This document shows, one piece after another, positions 1-7,723 of a stretch of DNA of 17,913 bases. The translations under genes were made by a program, and so were the position numbers. Source of the DNA: JBAZAX01 sp041671765 (GTDB taxonomy: Bacteria > Babelota > Babeliae > Babelales > RVW-14). The notes under the pieces are model-generated. The model worked only from the letters and a program-made list of their open reading frames with translations, searched no databases and was not told where the DNA came from. The stretch covers positions 1 to 17,913 of the forward strand of contig JBAZAX010000027.1 of NCBI GenBank assembly GCA_041671765.1, read 5' to 3'. Numbering within the stretch: position 1 is the first letter of the stretch; every line of letters starts with the position of its first letter.

Positions 1-612
1 AGAATTACCAAAAAGAGATGGGTTTACAGATAAAAGAAGGTTTTTTACATGAGATTGTAAATCAAAAGCTCCGGATCTAAATATTTCGTCATTTTTTATA
101 TAATATTTTAAAAAGTCAAAAACTGTTTCAAACTGTGCTTGGTTCTCGCTAGGAATACGAAGCATTACAAAATCACGCATCTCTTTTTTATAAACCAGTT
201 CATACAGCCCACGATAAAGGTCTTGTATAAAAGCAAAATCTCTTGGCTGTCCATGATAAAATACATAATAGTCTTTTTTAAATCTTATCTCATTTTGAAT
301 TACGGATTTTAATAAATTTTTAAAAAAATCCAACCCAATTTCAGATATTTTTGAACTAAAGATATTGCTTACTTCGCTTTGAAGTCCAGGATGCCCCAAA
401 TATGCCAACGTTTGAGTTGTATCTGTTTGTTTAAGCCCATTGGATAATGCAATATTCGAACACACATCTTGAATAGCGTCAAATAAACCAAGACTTGATG
501 AATCAGGACTTGTTGTTTGAGCATATTGCGCACAAAGCGGTGTGCCAAACACACTAAAAAAAACTAATAAAATAAACACGAATTTCTTCTTTAATAAATT
601 GATAAAAACCAT
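1..612 (-). CDS. Secreted protein of unknown function, 3' part beyond the left edge
   Basis: An open frame of 204 codons runs from an ATG at 612 to the window edge with no stop, so the gene is cut off at its C-terminal side. The N-terminus MVFINLLKKKFVFILLVFF followed by SVFGTPLCAQ is a clear Sec signal peptide with cleavage probably after CA (about residue 28). A G-rich ribosome site (GTGGGGG) lies about 5 nt before the ATG. The visible mature part is mostly helical and polar, with a YYVFYHGQPRDF segment followed by QDLYRGLYEL near residues 118-140, and LLLSVNPSLFGNS at the edge. I recall similar FYH...QDLY and SVN.SLFGN motifs in hypothetical proteins of Dependentiae genomes, but cannot verify this. 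No catalytic motif is recognised. It is separated from the next minus-strand gene by a 571-nt gap and so probably has its own promoter. Confidence 0.8.
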   Translation of the reverse strand, partial: MVFINLLKKKFVFILLVFFSVFGTPLCAQYAQTTSPDSSSLGLFDAIQDVCSNIALSNGLKQTDTTQTLAYLGHPGLQSEVSNIFSSKISEIGLDFFKNLLKSVIQNEIRFKKDYYVFYHGQPRDFAFIQDLYRGLYELVYKKEMRDFVMLRIPSENQAQFETVFDFLKYYIKNDEIFRSGAFDLQSHVKNLLLSVNPSLFGNS

Positions 613-648
613 ATAACCCCCACAAAAACTTATAACCTGCAATTTTCA

Positions 649-666
649 AGATAATCTAGATTATCT
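649..666. promoter_or_regulatory. 18-bp perfect palindrome, possible operator
   Basis: AGATAATCTAGATTATCT equals its own reverse complement over all 18 bases. Its near edge is 36 nt upstream of the start codon of the left-edge secreted-protein gene, where an operator or promoter element for that minus-strand gene would sit. No T tract follows, so it is not a convincing intrinsic terminator. The role as a repressor or activator site is inference. Confidence 0.4.
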
Positions 667-897
667 CTATATATCTAATCTATCGGTTTTACAGGCATTC
701 TCAAACGGTAGGGGGGAATATGGCTCAATACAGCACTTATTATTACAAATGAAAAATATTGCGATCTGGTAAAGATTTAAAACTTCGTATCCGACATTTT
801 TTGGGCATCTAAGCATCGCCCGCCAAAACACTTTGAGAAGGCCAGAAGCTTGACTCATAGTTACCCAAAGGGCTGAAATGCGTTCACCGAAGTACTG
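667..897. other. Gene-free stretch with a GC-richer relic-like segment
   Basis: No convincing gene is seen. The part from about 765 to 897 is visibly richer in G and C than its surroundings and contains CGCCCGCC and a frame on the minus strand open for 78 codons. That frame has no ribosome site, and its start overlaps the flanking repeat at 898. It may be a decayed piece of imported or mobile DNA. The remainder is ordinary AT-rich spacer. Confidence 0.3.
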
Positions 898-1102
898 TGT
901 CATCCTGAACTCGTTTCAGGATCCATGGATAAAATAAATACCATCTAAATTCAGTAAGTATAAATATGGGATTATTGAATCTATTTTATAAAGAGGAATT
1001 AATTTTACAAAAAAGCATAATTCGCAATGAATTGACTGGCCGTAGCCATTTATGAATGAATGCTAATTAATCCATGGATCCTGAAATAAATTCAGGATGA
1101 CA
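898..1102. repeat. Element bounded by 33-bp inverted repeats (MITE/REP-like)
   Basis: The left arm 898-930 and the right arm 1070-1102 are inverted copies that match at 30 of 33 positions. The three mismatches all lie in the loop of a smaller hairpin that each arm contains: TCCTGAA, 5-nt loop, TTCAGGA (903-921 on the left). Each arm also ends inward with the perfect 10-bp palindrome ATCCATGGAT. The 139-bp interior (931-1069) is AT-rich and has no open frame of note. Arms beginning TGTCATCCTGAA resemble dispersed REP-type sequences found in many bacterial genomes. No transposase is present, so a non-autonomous element or a paired REP structure is the simplest reading. Direct target duplications are not obvious at the ends. 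Confidence 0.7.
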
Positions 1103-1183
1103 CCGTAAAGCCACAGGATTTAAACACTTTGACAATTATAGTACCATCTTAAGTCTTCTTAGGGCTCACCGAGTTCGCACTCT

Positions 1184-1819
1184 TTAAACAAAATCCAACA
1201 ACACAGCTCTTGAAAGAGCTGCTTCCACGCCTTCGAATTTAACTGGTAAGCATATAAGAAAATATTTACCAGGATTTACATCGCCCAGGCGCAAACCTTC
1301 GATAATCGTAATATTAGCGTTAAAAAAGATTTTGTGGGTTTCATGATCAGGCTGAGCCCGTTCAACTCCAAGATAATCAATTCCAACTGTTTTTATCTTT
1401 TTTGACACAAGATATTGCGCTGCAGTTTTATCAAGATAAACAAAGTTTGGTTCGAATTTGCCTTGCGCCGAGAAAAAACTATTTTTAGTTTTGAATAAAA
1501 CTATGTCATTTTCCTGAATATCTAATTTTTGTAAGTCAGATGCGCTAATCTTTTCTTCGACATGAGTTAAATCAAAAACCTTACAATCACTTATCAAGTG
1601 ATCAAATGAAATACTATCAACCGTGTTGCCGTCTTTGGAGAAATGCATTGGGGCATCAATATGTGTTCCGGTATGCATATCAAGCGATACATGCGTTTGA
1701 TGAACATCATCAGACTGAATATTTTTTACGGCTTTTAAGTTTAACTCGCCTTTGTTTCTATATTCGACAGTATTTTGATTTATTGGCCAACTTATATCAA
1801 TAACTTTATATTTTTTCAT
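1184..1819 (-). CDS. Cyclase-family metal hydrolase, KynB-like
   Basis: This 211-residue protein belongs to the cyclase/kynurenine formamidase family (PF04199), metal-dependent hydrolases that in KynB open N-formylkynurenine. The family signature HTGTHIDAPMHF is at residues 49-60. The metal ligands expected from KynB can all be placed: H49, H53, D55, then H162 and E174 with the usual 12-residue spacing. The length matches the family. The start ATG lies 2 nt after the stop of the 6-phosphogluconate dehydrogenase gene, with a GAGAAA ribosome site inside that gene, so the two are almost certainly co-translated. No tryptophan-degradation gene is nearby, so the kynurenine substrate is doubtful. 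A role on another amide, ester or lactone is possible. It is the last gene of the seven-gene run. Confidence 0.85.
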   Translation of the reverse strand: MKKYKVIDISWPINQNTVEYRNKGELNLKAVKNIQSDDVHQTHVSLDMHTGTHIDAPMHFSKDGNTVDSISFDHLISDCKVFDLTHVEEKISASDLQKLDIQENDIVLFKTKNSFFSAQGKFEPNFVYLDKTAAQYLVSKKIKTVGIDYLGVERAQPDHETHKIFFNANITIIEGLRLGDVNPGKYFLICLPVKFEGVEAALSRAVLLDFV

Positions 1820-1821
1820 AG

Positions 1822-2742
1822 CTATTTCTCTTTTTCAATAGCATCCGGATCAATTTTCCCAACAGCATGTCCCCCAAATTGATTCCGAAGCATTGCAACA
1901 ACTTTGGTTGCATAATTTCCGCCATCCTGCCTAGAATTGGCACGAATTTGTAGTGAACGCTCAATTAAATCCACAGGAACATTTTGTTCTTGTGCTTCGT
2001 CCAATGTCCATCGGCCTGTTTTATTTTCACCAATCTTGCCAGAGATATCTGTCAAATTTTGATCCTGAGCAAAGATATTTTGAGCTAATTCTAAAATCCA
2101 TGAACGTATGATTGAGCCATGATTCCATACGTCAGAAATTTTTTCAAGATCTAAATCTTTATACTTACCATCTTTGAGTAAATGAAAACCTTCGGCATAA
2201 GACTGCAGTAATGCATACTCAATTCCATTATGAATCATTTTGACATAATGCCCAGCCCCTGATGGTCCCATATATGCATAGCCTTGAGGCGCAGCAATTG
2301 ATTTAAATATAGGCTCAAGACTTTCAAAAACTTTTTTATCTCCGCCAATCATAAGCGAAAATCCAATATCTCTGCCATGCAGCCCACCGGACGTCCCACA
2401 ATCAATAAATTCTATATTTTGGGATCTTAAAAAGTTATATCGACGAACTGAATCTTTGAAATTACTGTTTCCACCATCGATGATTATATCACCCTGTTTT
2501 AGATTTGGGAGCAAGTCGTTAATGACGTTATCAATAATATCACCTGCCGGAACCATAAGCCAAAATATATTTACATATTCCGTAAGAGCTTGCAGCTTTG
2601 CAACAGTTTTAACGCCGACATCAGACGCCAATTTTAAATTTTTTGCATCACTATCAAAACCCAAAACTTCATGCCCATATTGTAAAAGTCTGTATGCAAT
2701 CGCATTTCCCATGCGCCCAAGACCGATTAATCCTATTTTCAT
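1822..2742 (-). CDS. gnd: 6-phosphogluconate dehydrogenase, decarboxylating, short type
   Basis: This 306-residue protein oxidises and decarboxylates 6-phosphogluconate to ribulose 5-phosphate in the cytosol. The N-terminal Rossmann motif GLGRMG is at residues 7-12. Substrate and catalytic motifs follow: GGNSN 90-94, DCGTSGG 114-120 and KMIHNGIEY 168-176. K168 and E175 have the same spacing as the catalytic Lys/Glu pair of classical enzymes. At about 300 residues it is of the short (YqeC/GntZ-like) class rather than the 470-residue E. coli type. After the second beta strand the sequence reads GFDSDA: an acidic D30 stands where NADP-dependent enzymes carry the Asn-Arg-Thr that binds the 2'-phosphate, which suggests NAD+ use. 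The AGGG ribosome site overlaps the end of the pentapeptide-protein gene 8 nt upstream, so the genes are coupled. Confidence 0.93.
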   Translation of the reverse strand: MKIGLIGLGRMGNAIAYRLLQYGHEVLGFDSDAKNLKLASDVGVKTVAKLQALTEYVNIFWLMVPAGDIIDNVINDLLPNLKQGDIIIDGGNSNFKDSVRRYNFLRSQNIEFIDCGTSGGLHGRDIGFSLMIGGDKKVFESLEPIFKSIAAPQGYAYMGPSGAGHYVKMIHNGIEYALLQSYAEGFHLLKDGKYKDLDLEKISDVWNHGSIIRSWILELAQNIFAQDQNLTDISGKIGENKTGRWTLDEAQEQNVPVDLIERSLQIRANSRQDGGNYATKVVAMLRNQFGGHAVGKIDPDAIEKEK

Positions 2743-2750
2743 CTAAAACC

Positions 2751-3350
2751 CTATTTTAAACCATCTAGATCCGGAACATAACCATCTGCACATGATGCAT
2801 CGTAAAATTTTAAACTCGAGTCGTCGCTAAAATCATCCTGCCCGCTAAACGCCGACGGCGCCGCCATAAATTTCGGTTCAGCCGCAACATGCTTACGACG
2901 ACAAAGCGCGGACCCTGGGAGATGTGCAACCACCTCCGAATAATTACTTACTTCAACCGAAATTCCTCTAAATGTATCCTGCGTCAGCGAGTCTACACCA
3001 TTACACAACACAAAAAAATCAGTGCCCGTATATAAAATTTTACTCATATTACATTTCAAAAAAGTAGCTTCGCCTATCTTCACATAAAAACCAAAATAAG
3101 CATCAACAAAAAAACAATCTATAAAATAACATCCGGTAAAATCTACACCCTCTAACATTGCGCCACTGAAATCAACAGAGATAAAATTTTTGTAAGACAA
3201 ATTTTGTCCGGATAAATTAGCGCCACTCAAATCTAATCCACAAACGGCCCTACATTTCGGATTTAATACCAAATCCAAATCAGCCTGATCATATGCGCTA
3301 ATACTTAAAAAATAACTAACAAAAATTGTTACCAAAATTTTCTTAAACAT
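2751..3350 (-). CDS. Secreted pentapeptide-repeat protein
   Basis: The 199-residue product starts with a short signal peptide (MFKKILVTIFVSYFLSISAY, cleavage near residue 19). Residues about 38-112 form degenerate pentapeptide repeats of the A(D/N)LXX type, seen as LDLSGANLSGQNLS, VDFSGAMLEGVDF and EATFLKCNM. Such repeats fold into a right-handed quadrilateral beta helix. Several cysteines (residues 33, 37, 74, 79, 100, 116, 150, 187) would be exported and could pair. The C-terminal third is Asp/Ser-rich and not repeat-like. A strong ribosome site GAGGAG is 8-9 nt before the ATG. It sits between the two pentose phosphate dehydrogenase genes, but its predicted export argues against a direct metabolic role. 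Function unknown. Confidence 0.85.
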   Translation of the reverse strand: MFKKILVTIFVSYFLSISAYDQADLDLVLNPKCRAVCGLDLSGANLSGQNLSYKNFISVDFSGAMLEGVDFTGCYFIDCFFVDAYFGFYVKIGEATFLKCNMSKILYTGTDFFVLCNGVDSLTQDTFRGISVEVSNYSEVVAHLPGSALCRRKHVAAEPKFMAAPSAFSGQDDFSDDSSLKFYDASCADGYVPDLDGLK

Positions 3351-3391
3351 AAAAATGTCTCCTCTCCCTCATTAAAATTAAACAACTTTAA

Positions 3392-4804
3392 TTAAATTTT
3401 GAACAAATCTTTTTGTTCAACTGGGCCGTCACTAGATTTTTTATAAATATATAATTTAGCCTTATCAGTTTTGATCTGCTTTAAGATTTTCCACGAAAGC
3501 TCTACCTCATCAGACCTAACAAAAGCAGACTGATCACCTTTTATAACATCGGTTAACAATACTTGGTATGCCTCTGGCGTATTTGGCCCAAATAAACAAC
3601 TGTGGCAAAAATCCATTGAGACCGGCATAACCTCATTTGCAACTCCGGGAACTTTAACATTCAATCCAAGATAAAAACCCTCATCTGGATGTATTTTGAT
3701 TTTTAGAGAATTTGATTGGCTTGGACAAAAATCTAATAAGCACTCCACACGCTTAAATGTTATTTCAACAAACGATTCACGCTTGCTAAGGCATTTTCCG
3801 GTTTTTAAGTAAAATGGAACCCCATCCCAACGTTTGTTATTAACTTTTAATCGTAATGCAACAAATGTATCAGTCTTTGACTTTGGCTTCACGTTTTTCT
3901 CTTGAGTATAACCTTCATACTGGCCAAGAATTGCTTTTTCGACCTCAACTCTTTTTAAAACATTGGCCTTTGCATCTCGAATAAAATCAGCCGTTAATTT
4001 TTTTGGAGCCTCCATGGCAATAAGCGCTAAAATTTGCAACATGTGACTTTGAACCATATCTTTAAGTGCTCCATAATTATCATAAAAAGCACCGCGTTTT
4101 TCTACACCAATATCCTCAGATATGTTAATTGAAACGGATTCAATATTCTGATTATTCCACAACGGCTCAAAAACTCGGTTAGTAAACCGAATTAGAGCAA
4201 TATTTCCAACTAACTCTTTTCCAAGATAATGATCTATTCGATAAATTTGTCGTTCATCAAAAATTTGGGTTATATATTTGTTTATATTTTTGGCTGAAGT
4301 TAAATCAAATCCAAATGGCTTTTCGTAAACAAGTTTAGCCCATGGAACACTTCCTGATAATAAATCAGCCGGTTTAATTTTTTTCTTATCAGGAACTATA
4401 CGGTGATTTGCAAAGTTTCTTGATATAACTTCAAAATGATTAGGCATCGTTGCAAAATAAAAAATTCGATTACCAACCAAACCATTTTTCTTTTCAATAT
4501 CCTTCAGCAAATTACTGAGTTGCGCATACGCTGCACTGTCATTAAAATCCATCTGAAAATAGGTTGTTTTTCTCTGAATATCATTTAACAAATCTGTATC
4601 AATGTCCCCAAGAAACGGCCTCACTTGATCAAAAATTTGCGCAACAGTTGTTTGTGTAATTGAGACCAAAACAATTGCGAATTTACAAACCTTACCTTCT
4701 GCAACAAGCTTGTATATTGCCGGAATCAATTTACGTTTGGTTAAATCTCCCGTTGCACCAAGAATTACGAACAAACTTTCATCAAAACATGTCGCTTTTT
4801 TCAT
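3392..4804 (-). CDS. zwf: Glucose-6-phosphate 1-dehydrogenase
   Basis: The 470-residue protein catalyses the first step of the oxidative pentose phosphate path, glucose 6-phosphate to 6-phosphogluconolactone. The nucleotide motif GATGDLTKRKL is at 16-26, EKPFG at 161-165, and the family active-site signature RIDHYLGKE at 189-197, all intact. The length is typical. In the coenzyme domain, aligning FAIVLVSITQ with FAIVGTARQ of the Leuconostoc enzyme puts I49 where R46 binds the NADP 2'-phosphate, so NAD+ preference is plausible. The start ATG overlaps the recD2 stop by 4 nt (ATGA) and a GGAGG ribosome site lies 4 nt before it, so translation is coupled to the helicase gene. A lactonase gene (pgl) is not in the window. 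Confidence 0.96.
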   Translation of the reverse strand: MKKATCFDESLFVILGATGDLTKRKLIPAIYKLVAEGKVCKFAIVLVSITQTTVAQIFDQVRPFLGDIDTDLLNDIQRKTTYFQMDFNDSAAYAQLSNLLKDIEKKNGLVGNRIFYFATMPNHFEVISRNFANHRIVPDKKKIKPADLLSGSVPWAKLVYEKPFGFDLTSAKNINKYITQIFDERQIYRIDHYLGKELVGNIALIRFTNRVFEPLWNNQNIESVSINISEDIGVEKRGAFYDNYGALKDMVQSHMLQILALIAMEAPKKLTADFIRDAKANVLKRVEVEKAILGQYEGYTQEKNVKPKSKTDTFVALRLKVNNKRWDGVPFYLKTGKCLSKRESFVEITFKRVECLLDFCPSQSNSLKIKIHPDEGFYLGLNVKVPGVANEVMPVSMDFCHSCLFGPNTPEAYQVLLTDVIKGDQSAFVRSDEVELSWKILKQIKTDKAKLYIYKKSSDGPVEQKDLFKI

Positions 4805-7002
4805 CGCGCCTCCAAATCAGTCGTCAAAAACTCTTTTAAAAAAGTTAAACGCTGCACTCCTTTAGCATTTCTAATTCCCATAGCTATCGCTTTTGCCTGT
4901 CCCATCAAAATGCACATTTTTTTTGCTCTTGTAATTGCAGTGTAAATCAAATTTCTTTGTAGTAAAATAAAATGCTGCATAAATATCGGAATTATTACAG
5001 CCGCAAATTCAGACCCCTGACTTTTATGTATAGAGATAGCGTAAGCGTGAACTAACTCATCAAGCTCTGTAAAATCATACTCCAATACTCTATCTCCAAA
5101 ATTAACAAACACTTTTTGGTCGGCCTTATTTATGTCGCTAATTTTGCCGATATCACCATTAAAAACAAATTTATCATAATTATTTCGGATCTGCATAACA
5201 CGATCTGCGACTTTATACTGATTCCCAAAAACCATAACCTGCCGGTCTAAGTCGATTGCAGGATTCAAAAGTTTTTGCAGTTCCTGATTAATTCTTTGCG
5301 TTCCAACAACTCCTTTATTCATTGGCACAAGTACAATCGAATCATCAGAATGAATACCCAAAGCAGGAAGTCTCTTTAAATAAATTTCTCTTAATTCAGC
5401 AATCGCATCTTCTGGCTCATCCTGTTTTAAATAAACAAAATCACGCTTTGTTCCAGTCGTGGCAGAACTTGGAAATTCACCATGATTAACTTTGTGAGCA
5501 TTAACAATAATCATACTGTCTTGTGCTTGGCGAAAGATTTGAGTTAGACGAATAACCGGTATTTTTTCTGAATTAATCAAATCGTTTAAAACGTTACCCG
5601 CGCCAACAGATGGCAACTGATCGATATCTCCAATCAAAACCAACATTGCATTTGCAGGCATTGCTTTTAAAACGGCATGCATTAAAAAAACATCTATCAT
5701 AGAAGATTCGTCAATGATAAGAATATCAAGTTGTAGCGCATTTTGTTCATTACGTGAAAATCCCATTGTAGCAGGAGTAAATTCAAGCAAACGATGAAGA
5801 GTCTCGGAGCTGCGCCCGGTACTTTCAAACAAACGCTTTGCAGCACGACCGGTAGGCGCTGCCAATCTAAAACGAATATGATAGTCATCCAAAATACTAA
5901 TAAGATTTTTTACAAGAGTCGTCTTTCCGGTTCCGGGACCACCGGTTATTATAGTAATTTTATTTTGAAGGCAAGTTAAAATGCCACGTTGCTGATCATC
6001 ATTTAATTCTATACCCATAGAATTTGAGACCCGCATTTTGTTATAAATTTTATCGATATCAAAACGTTTATTGTCAAAATCCTGCGGGTTTACATACTCA
6101 AGCAAATACTTAACTCGCTTTGCAATGCCTCTTTCTGAGTGATAAAATTTAGGCAAAGTTATGAAATGCTTACCATTATGTGAAATTAATTTTATTTTGT
6201 CTTGAGCATACAAGTCATATAAGGCCTCTTTTAGTCGCTCTTGAACTAAAGATGCATCAAGCTCAAGCAACTCTACAACTTTTTTTTTGGAATCATCAAG
6301 ATCAACGTAAAGGTGACCAATTCCCGCACCATCTGAAATTGTAAATACAAAAGCTGCCTTAATGCGCTCAATCGAATCACTTGCAAGCCCAAGTTTAAGT
6401 GCAATTTTGTCTGCAGACTTAAACCCTATACCCCAAACATCATCAATAAGCTGGTAAGGGTTTTGTTGCATTTTTTGAATTGCATCATTGCCATATGCTT
6501 TATAAATTTTGGCAGCAAATGAGGCAGAAACATCTTTAGATCTCAGAAAAACCATCACCTGAGAAATTTCTTTCTGTTCTTTCCACGCTGTAACTATCTG
6601 CTCGACTCTCTTCCCTCCCACACCTTCAACTTCGTAAAGCTTATCGGGATTTTGATCAATTATCTCAAGAGTCTGTTCCCCAAATTTTTTAACCATTCTT
6701 TGAGCAAATTTGGGCCCAATCCCCTTTATCATTCCAGAGGCAAGGTATTTTTCGATTCCCGCGGCAGAACTTGGAAGGTTTGTTGTACATTCTTTAACAT
6801 CAAACTGTCTGCCAAATTTTGGATTGAATTGCCAAGCACCGCTTAACGTAACTTTTGCACCCTCCTGCAAGCCGGGTAAGTAACCCTTGGCAATAATCTC
6901 ATTTGAACTATTTAATTTGACTGAGAAAATTACAAAACCATCTTCTCCACCTCTGAAAACAACTTTCTCGACGGATCCGACAATTTCAATAATTTCCCCC
7001 AC
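4801..7002 (-). CDS. recD2: RecD2-type DNA helicase (superfamily 1B)
   Basis: This 733-residue protein is a 5'-3' DNA helicase of the RecD2/RecD-like family, acting alone rather than in RecBCD, which agrees with the absence of recB or recC here. An N-terminal OB-like region (1-75) and helix-hairpin-helix region (about 85-205) characteristic of RecD2 precede the motor. Helicase motifs are complete: Walker A GGPGTGKTT 354-362, Ia AAPTGRAAKR 381-390, Walker B IIDESSM 429-435, III LIGDIDQLPSVGAGN 457-471, IV RLTQIFRQ 485-492, V AYAISIHKSQGSEF 653-666, VI LIYTAITRAKK 685-695. The start codon is GTG at 7002, with AGGA 7 nt upstream overlapping the stop of the preceding gene. The length matches RecD2 of other bacteria. 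Role in repair is inferred from the family. Confidence 0.96.
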   Translation of the reverse strand: MGEIIEIVGSVEKVVFRGGEDGFVIFSVKLNSSNEIIAKGYLPGLQEGAKVTLSGAWQFNPKFGRQFDVKECTTNLPSSAAGIEKYLASGMIKGIGPKFAQRMVKKFGEQTLEIIDQNPDKLYEVEGVGGKRVEQIVTAWKEQKEISQVMVFLRSKDVSASFAAKIYKAYGNDAIQKMQQNPYQLIDDVWGIGFKSADKIALKLGLASDSIERIKAAFVFTISDGAGIGHLYVDLDDSKKKVVELLELDASLVQERLKEALYDLYAQDKIKLISHNGKHFITLPKFYHSERGIAKRVKYLLEYVNPQDFDNKRFDIDKIYNKMRVSNSMGIELNDDQQRGILTCLQNKITIITGGPGTGKTTLVKNLISILDDYHIRFRLAAPTGRAAKRLFESTGRSSETLHRLLEFTPATMGFSRNEQNALQLDILIIDESSMIDVFLMHAVLKAMPANAMLVLIGDIDQLPSVGAGNVLNDLINSEKIPVIRLTQIFRQAQDSMIIVNAHKVNHGEFPSSATTGTKRDFVYLKQDEPEDAIAELREIYLKRLPALGIHSDDSIVLVPMNKGVVGTQRINQELQKLLNPAIDLDRQVMVFGNQYKVADRVMQIRNNYDKFVFNGDIGKISDINKADQKVFVNFGDRVLEYDFTELDELVHAYAISIHKSQGSEFAAVIIPIFMQHFILLQRNLIYTAITRAKKMCILMGQAKAIAMGIRNAKGVQRLTFLKEFLTTDLEAR

Positions 7003-7010
7003 AATATATC

Positions 7011-7703
7011 CTATTTATTAGCTGTAGCTTTATTAGCTGCAGATTTTTTATTAGCACTTATTTTATCGAGAAGCTTATTATAAGCAGTAGTAGCCGCATC
7101 ACTTAAACTTGCATTTACATCTGCAAAAAACATTAAAAATTCTGTAGCCGCTGCATTCAAATCCGGAACAGTTTTAATTGTCTTGCTAAAATACACTAAG
7201 AAAGACCCTTCAACATCAAATGATTTATAAATAAAAGATTGTTGAATTTTTTCTGCCCCCAAGCAATACTCAAGCAAGTTTTTAACAATTGCTCTATGTT
7301 CTTTTATATCATCCATAAATTTTTCAACCGGAGCAAGAACAAACTCTAACTGTTTTTTAACATACTCATATTCCAGCTCTTCTGATTCAAAATAAACAGG
7401 TTCACCATTTTGCGTTACACCAATAGGATTAAAATTTGTAATTAAATCCACAACCTTTTGTCCCCTTTCCGCAGCCATTTTCATTCTCAATGTAGTCGTT
7501 GGAAATACACCCAAAACATTATTTAACATATTCATGTACTTACTAATAATTTTTTTCCCCTGATAGGCCTTGGTTTCAACTTTTTCACCTTGGACACAAA
7601 TTTTTACACTACCGGAGTTTAAATCATTTTCGTCAACAGCCATAAGCACAGAATTATTCAAAATAACGAAAGCAAAAATAAAAAACAGTTTATTAAATTT
7701 CAT
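7011..7703 (-). CDS. Secreted protein of unknown function
   Basis: The 230-residue protein has a signal peptide (MKFNKLFFIFAFVILNNSV then LMA, cleavage near residue 22). The mature part is helical and charged, with segments such as YEYVKKQLEFVLAPVEKFMDD and a C-terminal Lys/Ala/Asn-rich tail (NKKSAANKATANK) that may be disordered. I recognise no domain. A ribosome site AAGAAAGG lies 5 nt before the ATG. The gene follows the barrel-like gene by 20 nt and precedes recD2 by 8 nt, so it is transcribed with them. Periplasmic or extracellular location is inferred from the signal peptide only. Confidence 0.75.
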   Translation of the reverse strand: MKFNKLFFIFAFVILNNSVLMAVDENDLNSGSVKICVQGEKVETKAYQGKKIISKYMNMLNNVLGVFPTTTLRMKMAAERGQKVVDLITNFNPIGVTQNGEPVYFESEELEYEYVKKQLEFVLAPVEKFMDDIKEHRAIVKNLLEYCLGAEKIQQSFIYKSFDVEGSFLVYFSKTIKTVPDLNAAATEFLMFFADVNASLSDAATTAYNKLLDKISANKKSAANKATANK

Positions 7704-7723
7704 AAAAACCTTTCTTTCAAAAA

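Noticed and set aside
667..903. A 78-codon minus-strand frame
   Set aside because: There is no ribosome site, it starts within the repeat arm, and no domain is recognisable; treated as a relic at most.
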